The notes beneath the pieces are model-generated. The model was not told the origin of the DNA, ran no database searches, and saw only the letters and a program-made list of their open reading frames with translations. Made by a program: the position numbers and the translations under genes. This document shows, one piece after another, positions 50,007-57,409 of a DNA stretch of 64,000 nucleotides (positions within the stretch are counted from its first letter, which is position 1; each line of letters opens with the position of its first letter). The DNA is from UMGS1590 sp900552455. GTDB taxonomy: Bacteria; Bacillota; Peptococcia; Peptococcales; Peptococcaceae. The stretch is taken from the NCBI GenBank assembly GCA_963931105.1, contig OZ007004.1:496001-560000 (forward strand). The letters run 5' to 3'.

Positions 50007-51095
50007 CTAAAACAAGAGCAGCGCCAGCGCGCTGAGCAATGCAAAAGTGCCCGCCGTGATCCCGCAAAACCAGCCCGCCGCGCGCCCCTTGGAGATCGGC
50101 AGATCGCCGACCATGCGCCCTGTCTGGCCGTTCATCGCGAAGGTGTAGGTCTTGCCCTGCCACTGGGTCGTCAGCATCCACACCGGCAAGAGCGCATAGC
50201 GCGCGCTCTTGTCTGTGAGGGCCACATGCTGGTGCGTCGGCGTGTACTGGTCGTAGGGCAGGGTCGTGCTCATCGCCAGGGCCACACTTTTGTTGATGCG
50301 CTCGCTCACGCGGGCGATGCTCTCCTCGGCGTCGACGTCGTACTTCTCCGCGAGGAACCCTGGCAGATAGGCGCGGGTGAAGGGCTCGAGCTCGTCGTAA
50401 TTGAAAGGCTCAATGGCGTCCATGTAGCGGTCCTCCATCTTCGTGGAGCCGTCCGCCGGGATCTTGTCAAAGGCCATCGTGCCGCTGCGCGCAGCGCGGT
50501 AGTGCTCGATCGTCGTGATTTCGTTGTCGCCAACGATGGCCATGTGCGAGCGCACCGCGTCGTAGACAAAATCCGCCTGGATGTCGCTGTCGAACAGCCA
50601 GAACGGCACATAGATGCCGCGGATCTCCTCGATGTGGTTGTTCCGCGCGAAGATCCCCGGCAGGAGGCGCTTACCGCGGTAGAACTTTTTCAGCGCGGCG
50701 ACAGCCTCCTCCTTCGTTTTTTTGAAGGGGATGATGTAATCCGGGCGCAGCGTCCCCGCCAGCCGCCCTTCCAGCACCGTCGGATTGCCGCAGTACACAC
50801 AGGTCGTGGCGATCGTGTTTTCGTCACAGATGATCGCCGCCCCGCAGCTCGGGCAGGTGTAGACCTGGAGGCTTTCCTCCTCGCCTGCCTCCCAGCTGCC
50901 GCCAGGCGCATGCGCGCCCCAGTCGATGCTCGTGTCCGTTGTGCCCTGCGGCGCCTGGGCGTCGCGGTAGAGCTTTTCCAGCACACTCGCCTGAAAGGTG
51001 CTGTCGCAGTAGTCGCACTTCACCTCGCCGTCTTCCGGCGAAAACGCCAGCGGCGCGCCGCAGTTCGGGCATTTAAAATTGGTCACTTCCGCCAT
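50007..51095 (-). CDS. Zinc-ribbon membrane protein (YdjG-like)
   Basis: 362 residues after GGAGG. Two zinc ribbons: FKCPNCGAPL...VKCDYCDSTF at 8-33 and YTCPSCGAAIICDENTIATT with CVYCGN at ~75-105. The centre (PDYIIPFKKTKEEAVAALKK, RGIYVPFWLFDSDIQADFVY) is the conserved YdjG-type core; a C-terminal membrane helix (AAGWFCGITAGTFALLSALA) anchors it. Lies between the SPFH and TPM genes with 12-15 bp gaps. Confidence 0.88.
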   Translation of the reverse strand: MAEVTNFKCPNCGAPLAFSPEDGEVKCDYCDSTFQASVLEKLYRDAQAPQGTTDTSIDWGAHAPGGSWEAGEEESLQVYTCPSCGAAIICDENTIATTCVYCGNPTVLEGRLAGTLRPDYIIPFKKTKEEAVAALKKFYRGKRLLPGIFARNNHIEEIRGIYVPFWLFDSDIQADFVYDAVRSHMAIVGDNEITTIEHYRAARSGTMAFDKIPADGSTKMEDRYMDAIEPFNYDELEPFTRAYLPGFLAEKYDVDAEESIARVSERINKSVALAMSTTLPYDQYTPTHQHVALTDKSARYALLPVWMLTTQWQGKTYTFAMNGQTGRMVGDLPISKGRAAGWFCGITAGTFALLSALALLLF

Positions 51096-51110
51096 CTGGC
51101 GGCACCTCCT

Positions 51111-52454
51111 TTAGCGCTGGATGTCCTCGTCGTTAAACGGATCCCCGCATTCCGGGCAGAATTTTGGCGGATGCGTCGGATCCTCCGGCACAAAGCCGCA
51201 CTTGCTGCAGGCGTAGCGCGCAGGCTGTGGCTTCGCCGCGCCGCATTCGCTGCAGAACTTGCCTGTGTTGCCGCTCTTGCCGCAGGCCGGGCAGGTCCAG
51301 CCAGCCGCAGCCGCCTGGGCCGGATTGGCCGCGCCGCATTCCGTGCAGAATTTGCCGGTGTTGCCGCTCTTGCCGCAGGCCGCACAGGTCCAGCCAGCTG
51401 CTGCAGGCGCTGCGTTCTGCGCTGCCGCGCCCATGCCAAAGAGGCCGTTTGCCTGGGCCCCACCGGCATTCTGCGCCATGCCCAGGCCCATGAACGCGCC
51501 GATCGCGCCCATGCCGCCTTCGTTGGCAGCAGCCGCCTGCATCGCATCCGCCTGCGCGCCAGTGAGATGCGCCGCCGCCATGCGCGGATCGCGCAGCGCC
51601 GCGTTGCGCTGGATCTCCTTGATCATCTGCGCATCTTCTTCGCTGGCCGAAACCGAGCTCACCCCGAAGGAAACGATGGAAAGCCCGCGCAGCGCGCCCC
51701 ATTTTTCGCTCAGCACCTCGTTCAGCGCCTCGGCGATCTCCGTCGTGTGCGCCGGCAGCGCGCTGTAGCGCACGCCCGCCGCCGAAATCTTCGCAAAGGC
51801 CGGCTGCAGCGCCGTCAGGAGCTCGCTCTTGAGCTGGCTGTCGAGGGCGTCGCGGGTGTAGGTGCCCTCCACATTGCCGACGACATTTGTGTAAAAGAGC
51901 ACCGGGTCCGTGATGCGGTAGGAATATTCGCCGAAGCATTTGATCGCGATGTCCATATCCAGGCCAATGTTCTGGTCGACCACGCGAAACGGCACCGGGC
52001 TCGCCGTGCCGTATTTGTTGCCGACGATCTCCTTCGTGTTCACATAATACACGCGCTGATCGTGCGCCGTCTCCGCGCCAAAGGTGAAGCGCTTACCCAC
52101 CGCCTTGAAGCTTTCGATGATGCCGCGCCCCAGCTCGCCGCAGAACAGGCTCGGCTCCGTAGATGCATCGTAGGTGAAGGCCCCCGGCTCCGCGCAGAAC
52201 TCGACGATCTTGCCCTGGTCGGCGATGAGCATGCACTGCCCCTCCGCCACCACGATCACCGAGCCCGTCGTGATCAGGTTGTCGCTGCCCTTGCGGTTGA
52301 CGCCGCGCCGCCCCTGATTCTGCTCGCCTTTTTTCACAAGCTCGTCCGCGCCCATGCTGTCGCAGACAAAATAATCCTTCCAGGTGTCCGCCAGCACACC
52401 GCCGAGGGCACCAATACCAGCGCCAAGAGCGCCGCCGATTCGTTCAAGTCCCAT
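51111..52454 (-). CDS. SPFH-domain protein with zinc ribbons (YdjI-like)
   Basis: 447 residues. N-terminal RIGGALGAGIGALGGVLADT and the SPFH core (ITTGSVIVVAEGQCMLIADQ; YYVNTKEIVGNKYGTASPVP; EVLSEKWGALRGLSIVSFGV) as in YdjI ('virion core protein' annotations), followed by an Ala/Gly/Met-rich linker and three zinc ribbons (CAACGKSGNTGKFCTECG, CPACGKSGNTGKFCSECG, CSKCGF...KFCPECG). The first two ribbons are a duplication. Likely forms a membrane-associated scaffold with the two downstream products. Confidence 0.9.
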   Translation of the reverse strand: MGLERIGGALGAGIGALGGVLADTWKDYFVCDSMGADELVKKGEQNQGRRGVNRKGSDNLITTGSVIVVAEGQCMLIADQGKIVEFCAEPGAFTYDASTEPSLFCGELGRGIIESFKAVGKRFTFGAETAHDQRVYYVNTKEIVGNKYGTASPVPFRVVDQNIGLDMDIAIKCFGEYSYRITDPVLFYTNVVGNVEGTYTRDALDSQLKSELLTALQPAFAKISAAGVRYSALPAHTTEIAEALNEVLSEKWGALRGLSIVSFGVSSVSASEEDAQMIKEIQRNAALRDPRMAAAHLTGAQADAMQAAAANEGGMGAIGAFMGLGMAQNAGGAQANGLFGMGAAAQNAAPAAAGWTCAACGKSGNTGKFCTECGAANPAQAAAAGWTCPACGKSGNTGKFCSECGAAKPQPARYACSKCGFVPEDPTHPPKFCPECGDPFNDEDIQR

Positions 52455-52465
52455 AAGGTTCCTCC

Positions 52466-52798
52466 TTAGTCATCCAGTCGCGTGAAGTTTCCTTCCATAT
52501 AACGGGTGTACGCATCCACCTGATCCGGCGTCACCTCGCGGTAGTTCGAGTCGAAATCGCGGAACAAGCGCGGATTCACATCGCGGTAGTTCAGTCGCGC
52601 CGCCGTGCGCAGACGGCAGAAGCTCAACATCAGCGGCTGGCGCACATAGAAAGCATCGATCTCGCCCTCCGTCGGATCGTGGAAGGCCGGGTGCACCACC
52701 TCTTCGCCCGCCTCGTTCACATAGAAAAAGCGCGGCACCTTTTCATACTCCGAGCCAAAGAGGCTCACGATCTCCGGTTCAGTTTTGATTTTTTCCAT
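52466..52798 (-). CDS. 110-residue protein heading the ydj-like operon, unknown
   Basis: Starts after AGGAGGAATT. Acidic, aromatic-rich (SLFGSEYEKVPRFFYVNEAG; DVNPRLFRDFDSNYREVTPD). It occupies the position of pspA in Bacillus but is unrelated in length and sequence. Twelve bases from the SPFH gene, so almost certainly cotranscribed. Confidence 0.7.
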   Translation of the reverse strand: MEKIKTEPEIVSLFGSEYEKVPRFFYVNEAGEEVVHPAFHDPTEGEIDAFYVRQPLMLSFCRLRTAARLNYRDVNPRLFRDFDSNYREVTPDQVDAYTRYMEGNFTRLDD

Positions 52799-52814
52799 AG
52801 AAATTCCTCCTAAA

Positions 52815-53702
52815 TTATGATGAACGTCGATTTAAGACAACAATCCCTGCAAAGATCAGCGCAATGCCCAGAACAGCCGGCAGCGTGATCGGCTCGTGCA
52901 GCACAAAAATGCCCACCAGCGTCGCCACCATCGGCTCCGCAAAGGCCAGCACACTCGCCTTGCTCGGCGAAAGCCCCGCCAGCCCGCGCGTGTAGAAAAT
53001 ATACGGCAGCGCCGTCGAAAAAAGGCCCAGGCCACAGATTCCCAGGACCATCCCGCCAGATACCGGCGGCAGATCCGCGCCGCTTGCCGCAAACACGATC
53101 CCCATCGAGCAGGCCGAGATAAAAAGCGAATAAAACGTCACCGTCATCGGTGCGTAGCGCGCCAGCGCCACCTCGCCGAAAATGCTGTAGAGCGCGTAGC
53201 AGATCGCCGAGCCCAGCCCCGTCACGATCGCTATCGGCGCCAGACTCACGCTGCCGCCGCCGACCAGCCCCGTGACAAAGAGACAGCCCGCAAACGCCAA
53301 CACCACCGCGCAGATCTTCTGGCGCGTGATGCGCTCCTTAAAAAAGAGCCGCGACATAAAGATCACAAAAAACGGCGCCGTGTACAGAAGCACCGCCGCC
53401 ACAGACAGCGTCGTGTACGTCTGCGTCATAAAATAAAACACATTGAAGCAGCCGATCGAGACAAAGCCCGTGCCCACAAACATCCAAATATCCCGCGCGC
53501 GGATGCGAAACGTCTTCCGATCGCGCACGCCGAGCCAGCCCGCCAGCATCGCCGCCGCAGCAAAGCTGCGAAAAAACGCGATCGCCAACGGCGACATTCC
53601 CAGCCCCGAGAGATAACGCGTGAACAGGCCAAGGCAGCCCCAGCACGCCGCCGCAAACAGCACCTCCGCCACAGCGCGGCGCTCGCCGCCATTTTCACTC
53701 AT
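52815..53702 (-). CDS. EamA family (DMT) transporter
   Basis: 295 residues from ATG 53702 with GAGGGGAG. Two five-helix EamA repeats: VLFAAACWGCLGLFTRYLSG ... TAPFFVIFMSRLFFKE and IVTGLGSAICYALYSIFGEV ... VLAFAEPMVATLVGIFVLHE. Exporter of unknown metabolites. Ends 17 bp before the ydj-like operon and may be its first gene. Confidence 0.9.
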   Translation of the reverse strand: MSENGGERRAVAEVLFAAACWGCLGLFTRYLSGLGMSPLAIAFFRSFAAAAMLAGWLGVRDRKTFRIRARDIWMFVGTGFVSIGCFNVFYFMTQTYTTLSVAAVLLYTAPFFVIFMSRLFFKERITRQKICAVVLAFAGCLFVTGLVGGGSVSLAPIAIVTGLGSAICYALYSIFGEVALARYAPMTVTFYSLFISACSMGIVFAASGADLPPVSGGMVLGICGLGLFSTALPYIFYTRGLAGLSPSKASVLAFAEPMVATLVGIFVLHEPITLPAVLGIALIFAGIVVLNRRSS

Positions 53703-53802
53703 GAAATGCACTCCCCTCATTCAATCCTGCTCCCATTGTACCCTGTTTGGGCACAAATGAAAATACTTGTTTTCGCCGCCGCTCGCGCGTGCTATCATAG
53801 AC

Positions 53803-53808
53803 TATAAT
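53803..53808 (+). promoter_or_regulatory. -10 box of rsmE
   Basis: TATAAT at 53803-53808; an alternative TTGTTT-17-TGCTAT pair lies at 53767-53795. The divergent EamA gene has TACAAT nearby. Confidence 0.5.
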
Positions 53809-53841
53809 AATGAAGAAAATCCCCTCGCAAAGGAGTTCACC

Positions 53842-54588
53842 ATGCACCATTTTTTCTTACCAGCGCCTCTTTCTGAGGAGGCCCTCGCCGCCCCACTCAC
53901 ATTCAGCCGCAAAGACTGGCAGCATCTCTTCGTGCTGCGTCTGCGTGAAGGCGAAGAATTTGTCCTCGCCGACGGCTGCGGCCGCGAGCACATCTGCCGC
54001 GTCACCGACGTCCAGAAAAACAGCCTCACCGCCAGCGTCGTCGAAAGCCGCGACAGTGCGCGCGAGCTCGACTGCCAGCTCATCCTCCTGCAGGGCCTGC
54101 CCAAGCGCGACAAGCTCGAGCTCATCATCCAGAAAGCCGTCGAGCTCGGCGCCAGCAGCATCGTCCCCGTGATGATGGCCCGCTCCAACGTGCGCCTCGA
54201 CGACAAAAAAGCCGACCGCAAAGCCGAGCGCCTGAATGAGATCGCCAAAAGCGCCGCCGAACAGTCTAAGCGCGGCATCCTCCCCCAGGTCGCCAGCCCA
54301 AAGCGCTTCGCCGACGCCATCGCCCTCGCCAAAGACGCCGACATCAAGCTCATCTGCTACGAGGATGAAACCGCCGCAGGCCGCCTGCAGGCCCTCCTGC
54401 CCCAGCTCGCCAGCGCCAACAAGATCGCTCTCCTCGTCGGTCCCGAAGGCGGCATCAGCGAGGAAGAATGGCAGGCCGCCACCTGCGCCGGTTTTCAGAG
54501 CGTCAGCCTCGGCCGCCGCATCCTGCGCACAGAGACCGCCGGCCTCTGCCTCTTGAGCTTCCTCATGCTGCATCTGGAAAACGCATGA
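53842..54588 (+). CDS. rsmE: 16S rRNA (uracil-1498-N3)-methyltransferase
   Basis: 248 residues; ATG 53842 with AAAGGAG. N-terminal PUA-like part (HHFFLPAPL; KDWQHLFVLRLREGEEFVLA) and SPOUT knot (LLQGLPKRDKLELIIQKAVE; LLVGPEGGISEEEW; SLGRRILRTETAGLCLLSFL), binding SAM in the knot. Methylates U1498 in 30S subunits. Stand-alone here. Confidence 0.96.
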   Translation: MHHFFLPAPLSEEALAAPLTFSRKDWQHLFVLRLREGEEFVLADGCGREHICRVTDVQKNSLTASVVESRDSARELDCQLILLQGLPKRDKLELIIQKAVELGASSIVPVMMARSNVRLDDKKADRKAERLNEIAKSAAEQSKRGILPQVASPKRFADAIALAKDADIKLICYEDETAAGRLQALLPQLASANKIALLVGPEGGISEEEWQAATCAGFQSVSLGRRILRTETAGLCLLSFLMLHLENA

Positions 54589-54634
54589 AAAAAGCCCAGC
54601 CATCGCAGCCGACAGCCGAGCATTTTCTCAGAAC

Positions 54635-55483
54635 TCAGTGGATCTTTAATTTGTGCAGCGTTTTGATGTAGCCAGGGTCGTCGTGGTCGACGATCTCGCT
54701 GTGGCCAATGTCCAGCTTCGCGATCGCCGCCATGTCCTCGTCAGCCAGCGTGAAATCCCAGATGTCGAGATTCTGCTCCATGCGCTCCCTGTGCACCGAT
54801 TTCGGGATCACCGTGACCCCACGCTGCACATTCCAGCGCAGCGCCACCTGCGCCGCCGTCTTGCCGTACTTGTCGCCAATGCGCGTGAGCACCGGATGCG
54901 TGAAGATCCCGTGCGTCCCTTCTGCGAATGGGCCCCAGGCCTCAGGATGCACACCGTACTGGCGCATCGTCTTCAACGCCTTTTCCTGCTGGAAGAACGG
55001 ATGCAGCTCCACCTGGTTGACCGCCGGGATCACCTCCACCGTCTCGCAGAAATCCGCCAGCCGCGCCGGATACATATTGCAGACACCGATCGCGCGCAGC
55101 GTTCCCGCTTTGTACGCTTCTTCCATTGCACGGTACGCACCGACATAATCGCCCAGCGGCTGATGGATCAGATAGAGATCGAGATAGTCCACGCCCAGCT
55201 TAGAGAGCGACGCCTGAATCGCCTGCTTCGCGCCTTCGTAGCTCGCGTCCTGCACCCAGAGCTTCGACGTGATAAAAAGTTCTTCGCGAGGCACGCCGCA
55301 GGCCTTGATCGCACGCCCGACGCCCTCCTCGTTCATGTACGCAGCCGCAGTGTCGATGAGGCGATAGCCGGCAGCGATGGCTTCAAGCACAACCCTTTCG
55401 CATTCAGCCGGGTCCGTCACCTGGAAGACACCGTAGCCTTCCAGAGGCATCTTGACACCATTGTTCAACGTTACAAATTCCAT
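54635..55483 (-). CDS. Aldo/keto reductase
   Basis: 282 residues; ATG 55483 with AAGGAGG. (Beta/alpha)8 NADPH-dependent reductase. Catalytic tetrad visible: Asp and Tyr in LIDTAAAYMNE, Lys in FITSKLWVQD, His in DLYLIHQPLG. Coenzyme loop IPKSVHRERMEQNLDIWDF. Close to the 2,5-diketo-gluconate reductase-type group; substrate unknown. Confidence 0.93.
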   Translation of the reverse strand: MEFVTLNNGVKMPLEGYGVFQVTDPAECERVVLEAIAAGYRLIDTAAAYMNEEGVGRAIKACGVPREELFITSKLWVQDASYEGAKQAIQASLSKLGVDYLDLYLIHQPLGDYVGAYRAMEEAYKAGTLRAIGVCNMYPARLADFCETVEVIPAVNQVELHPFFQQEKALKTMRQYGVHPEAWGPFAEGTHGIFTHPVLTRIGDKYGKTAAQVALRWNVQRGVTVIPKSVHRERMEQNLDIWDFTLADEDMAAIAKLDIGHSEIVDHDDPGYIKTLHKLKIH

Positions 55484-55673
55484 GATGATGACCTCCTTCG
55501 ATTTGATTATATTATACGCCATATAATTGACGGATGCCAATAGGAATCGGTGATATCAGGTATTAAGAATCAGAAAATATTGAACAGGATGACAATCCGC
55601 CGCCCTGTCCAGCAAAATTTTCTGCATCAGAATCCAAAATTTTCCATACCGCACACTTTCAGCGCCAGCAAAA

Positions 55674-55700
55674 AATCCCCAGACAAAATCGTCTGAGGAT
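55674..55700 (-). terminator. Minus-strand terminator left of the Fst-like locus
   Basis: CCTCAGACGATTTTGTCTGGGG hairpin followed by ATTTTTTGC on the minus strand. What it ends is unclear; a short transcript starting near 55735 is possible. Confidence 0.65.
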
Positions 55701-55712
55701 GGTTCCATATTC

Positions 55713-55741
55713 TTGCAGATATATGTGACGTATCGTATAAT
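55713..55741 (+). promoter_or_regulatory. Promoter of the Fst-like toxin RNA
   Basis: TTGCAG (55713-55718), 17 bases, TATAAT (55736-55741). Confidence 0.85.
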
Positions 55742-55789
55742 AATCATGGTTGCTGCCCCAAACTGGTAACCAGAAAGGGGGGTATGACC

Positions 55790-55870
55790 ATGAATATCTT
55801 AACCTTCACGCTCACTGTTGCGGCAGGTGTCGTCACGCACATCATCTGCAAGTGGTTGGACGGTGAGTAA
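55790..55870 (+). CDS. Fst-like type I toxin peptide, 26 residues
   Basis: ATG 55790 with GGGGGG 7 bases upstream (an ATG two codons earlier is also possible). The peptide is a single hydrophobic helix (LTFTLTVAAGVVTHIICKWL) followed by DGE, the KWLD-type polar end of Fst/Ldr-like membrane toxins. The surrounding direct repeats, convergent promoters and shared terminator are those of the par (fst) addiction module. Overexpression should damage the membrane. Confidence 0.8.
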   Translation: MNILTFTLTVAAGVVTHIICKWLDGE

Positions 55871-55913
55871 TCCAGCAACTCAACCCAACGCATCCAGCTT
55901 GTAAGTCGGATGC

Positions 55914-55943
55914 AAAAAGCAGGCGGTGGGCGCCTGCTTTTTT
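55914..55943. terminator. Shared bidirectional terminator of the Fst-like locus
   Basis: AAAAAGCAGGCG / CGCCTGCTTTTTT, perfect on both strands. Confidence 0.92.
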
Positions 55944-56000
55944 GTATGCCATGAATAATTAACCTTCACAGAAAGGCAGTATGGCAGCTACCTCACTTAT
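55914..56000 (-). ncRNA. Antisense antitoxin RNA of the Fst-like locus
   Basis: Runs leftwards from the promoter at 56035-56007 to the shared terminator, about 85 nt. It carries complements of both direct repeats and can pair with the toxin RNA at the ribosome binding site/start region and at the terminator. Confidence 0.75.
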
Positions 56001-56006
56001 GTATTT

Positions 56007-56035
56007 ATGATACCTCATTTACGCGCAAAGTGCAA
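56007..56035 (-). promoter_or_regulatory. Promoter of the antisense RNA
   Basis: TTGCAC (56035-56030), 17 bases, TATCAT (56012-56007) on the minus strand, convergent to the toxin promoter. Confidence 0.8.
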
Positions 56036-56060
56036 GACGCATCACAAAATTTTCCACGCA

Positions 56061-57155
56061 TCACACATGCGCGTTGTGATAGTCTTCCGTCTTGCGGATG
56101 GCGTCGTCGACGTCGGCGCGGCTGATCGGATATGGCAGATACTGCATGCAGCGATCGGCCATGGTGCCGTCGAGAAGCTTTTCATAGTCGGCGCTGCCGA
56201 TCTGGATGTCGATCTCAGCCAGGCTGGTTGGCAGCTCCAGCGCGCGGTTGATCTTAAACTGGCGCTCGAAATCCTCCATGCGCTGCTCATGCATCAGCTG
56301 CGGCAGGCAGGCGTAGGCGACGATCTCGCCGTGCAGGTGGTTCTGCTCGCAGGCCGGGATCGGCGTGCTGCCGTAGAAAATGGAGTGCGGAATGGCGCCG
56401 TTGTATTTCTCCGTCTCAATGAGGGTGCTGATGATGCCGCCGGTGATGATGATATTCAGGACGATCTGCTTCAGTGCTTCGCTGATGCGCTGGTTCTTGC
56501 AATCCTCGTAGGCCTGCACAGCATATTTGAACAGCGGCTCGCCGCAGTGCTTGGCGAGGTCGACGCCGATCATGTTGGAATGATCGAGCTCGTCGTTCAT
56601 CGCAGAAAATGGTGGCTCGTAGGCTTTGCTGAAGGCGTCGCCAATGCCGGCCCAGATGTATTCCAGCGGCGCCTTACTGATGATGTCGAGGTTGATAAAA
56701 GCGTGCTTGGCTGGCTCCTTGCGATAGTGGAAGCCGGCGAGGCTGCGGTCTGGCTTGTGCATGACGCAGACGAGGGTGACCGCCGCGCAGTTGGAAGCAA
56801 TCGTCGGGAAGGTGAAGATCGGTTTGTCGAGCTTGTCGGCAGCCGTCTTGCAGGTGTCTGTCGCGCGCCCGCCGCCGACGGCGAAGATCATGTCGGCAGC
56901 CTGCACATCCGGATTGGCGCAGAGGGCGTCTGCCGCTTCATAGGTGACGTCGTCGCCATATTTGAGAAAGCCGGTGATCTCAATATCGCTGCCGGCGACG
57001 CCTGCGAGCAGATCCTCTTTCGCCGCTGCCATGGCTTTTTCGCCACCGATGACGATGGCCTTTGTGCCGTACGGACGGCAGATATCCGGCACTTTTTTGT
57101 ACACATCGCTGCCGCCGATGCTATAGGATGGAAGGAATACGGATTGCGTTTCCAT
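56061..57155 (-). CDS. Iron-containing alcohol dehydrogenase, glycerol dehydrogenase-like (second copy)
   Basis: 364 residues after AAAGGAG. KAIVIGGEKAMAAAKEDLLA, nucleotide motif AVGGGRATDTCKTAADKLDK, metal region WAGIGDAFSKAYEP, and His-containing GAIPHSIFYGSTPIP and NHLHGEIVAYACLPQL. Paralogue of the 11.6-kb gene; the residues around the metal site are alike, the C-terminal domains diverge. Substrate unknown. Confidence 0.87.
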   Translation of the reverse strand: METQSVFLPSYSIGGSDVYKKVPDICRPYGTKAIVIGGEKAMAAAKEDLLAGVAGSDIEITGFLKYGDDVTYEAADALCANPDVQAADMIFAVGGGRATDTCKTAADKLDKPIFTFPTIASNCAAVTLVCVMHKPDRSLAGFHYRKEPAKHAFINLDIISKAPLEYIWAGIGDAFSKAYEPPFSAMNDELDHSNMIGVDLAKHCGEPLFKYAVQAYEDCKNQRISEALKQIVLNIIITGGIISTLIETEKYNGAIPHSIFYGSTPIPACEQNHLHGEIVAYACLPQLMHEQRMEDFERQFKINRALELPTSLAEIDIQIGSADYEKLLDGTMADRCMQYLPYPISRADVDDAIRKTEDYHNAHV

Positions 57156-57216
57156 AAAAACAACTCCTTTGATTGACTGTTATAGAACAATTATAGAGCG
57201 TTCTGTATAAATACGC

Positions 57217-57304
57217 AAGGTGAATGGTGCGAAAGCGCCAGAGAAGGTGGCCTGGGCCACAAGGTGAATGACGCGAAAGCGTCAGCGAGGGGGACCTGGG
57301 CCAC
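57217..57304. repeat. Two 44-bp tandem repeats with paired hairpins
   Basis: 57217-57260 and 57261-57304, both starting AAGGTGAATG and ending CCTGGGCCAC. In the first GGTGC-GAAA-GCGCC, in the second TGACGC-GAAA-GCGTCA: the arms differ but both pair, with the same GAAA tetraloop. The first also has GTGGCC/GGCCAC. In the intergenic space upstream of the GlcD-like gene. Confidence 0.8.
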
Positions 57305-57334
57305 AAGGTTTTTGAAAAAAATTGTGTTCACCTT

Positions 57335-57363
57335 CTGTCAATTTTCGAGCAGCGTGCTATAAT
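57335..57363 (+). promoter_or_regulatory. Promoter of the GlcD/GlcF-like operon
   Basis: CTGTCA (57335-57340), 17 bases, extended -10 TGCTATAAT (57355-57363). Confidence 0.7.
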
Positions 57364-57409
57364 AAGAGACACCAAACAGGATCTCTATAGAAAGGAAGGA
57401 ACATTTTCT

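Larger units (their letters stand above)
55771..55984. repeat. Two direct-repeat pairs of the par-type locus
   Basis: Pair a: CAGAAAGGGGGGTATG (55771-55786) and CAGAAAGGCAGTATGG (55969-55984). Pair b: ATGAATATCTTAACCTTCAC (55790-55809) and ATGAATAATTAACCTTCAC (55951-55969). One copy lies in the toxin RNA's 5' part, the other in the antisense RNA's 5' part, so the two RNAs can pair there. Confidence 0.8.

Noticed and set aside
57217..57304. A fourth type III antitoxin
   Set aside because: Size and pairing fit, but what follows is a GlcD-like enzyme with its own promoter, and no toxin-like ORF lies on either strand nearby.
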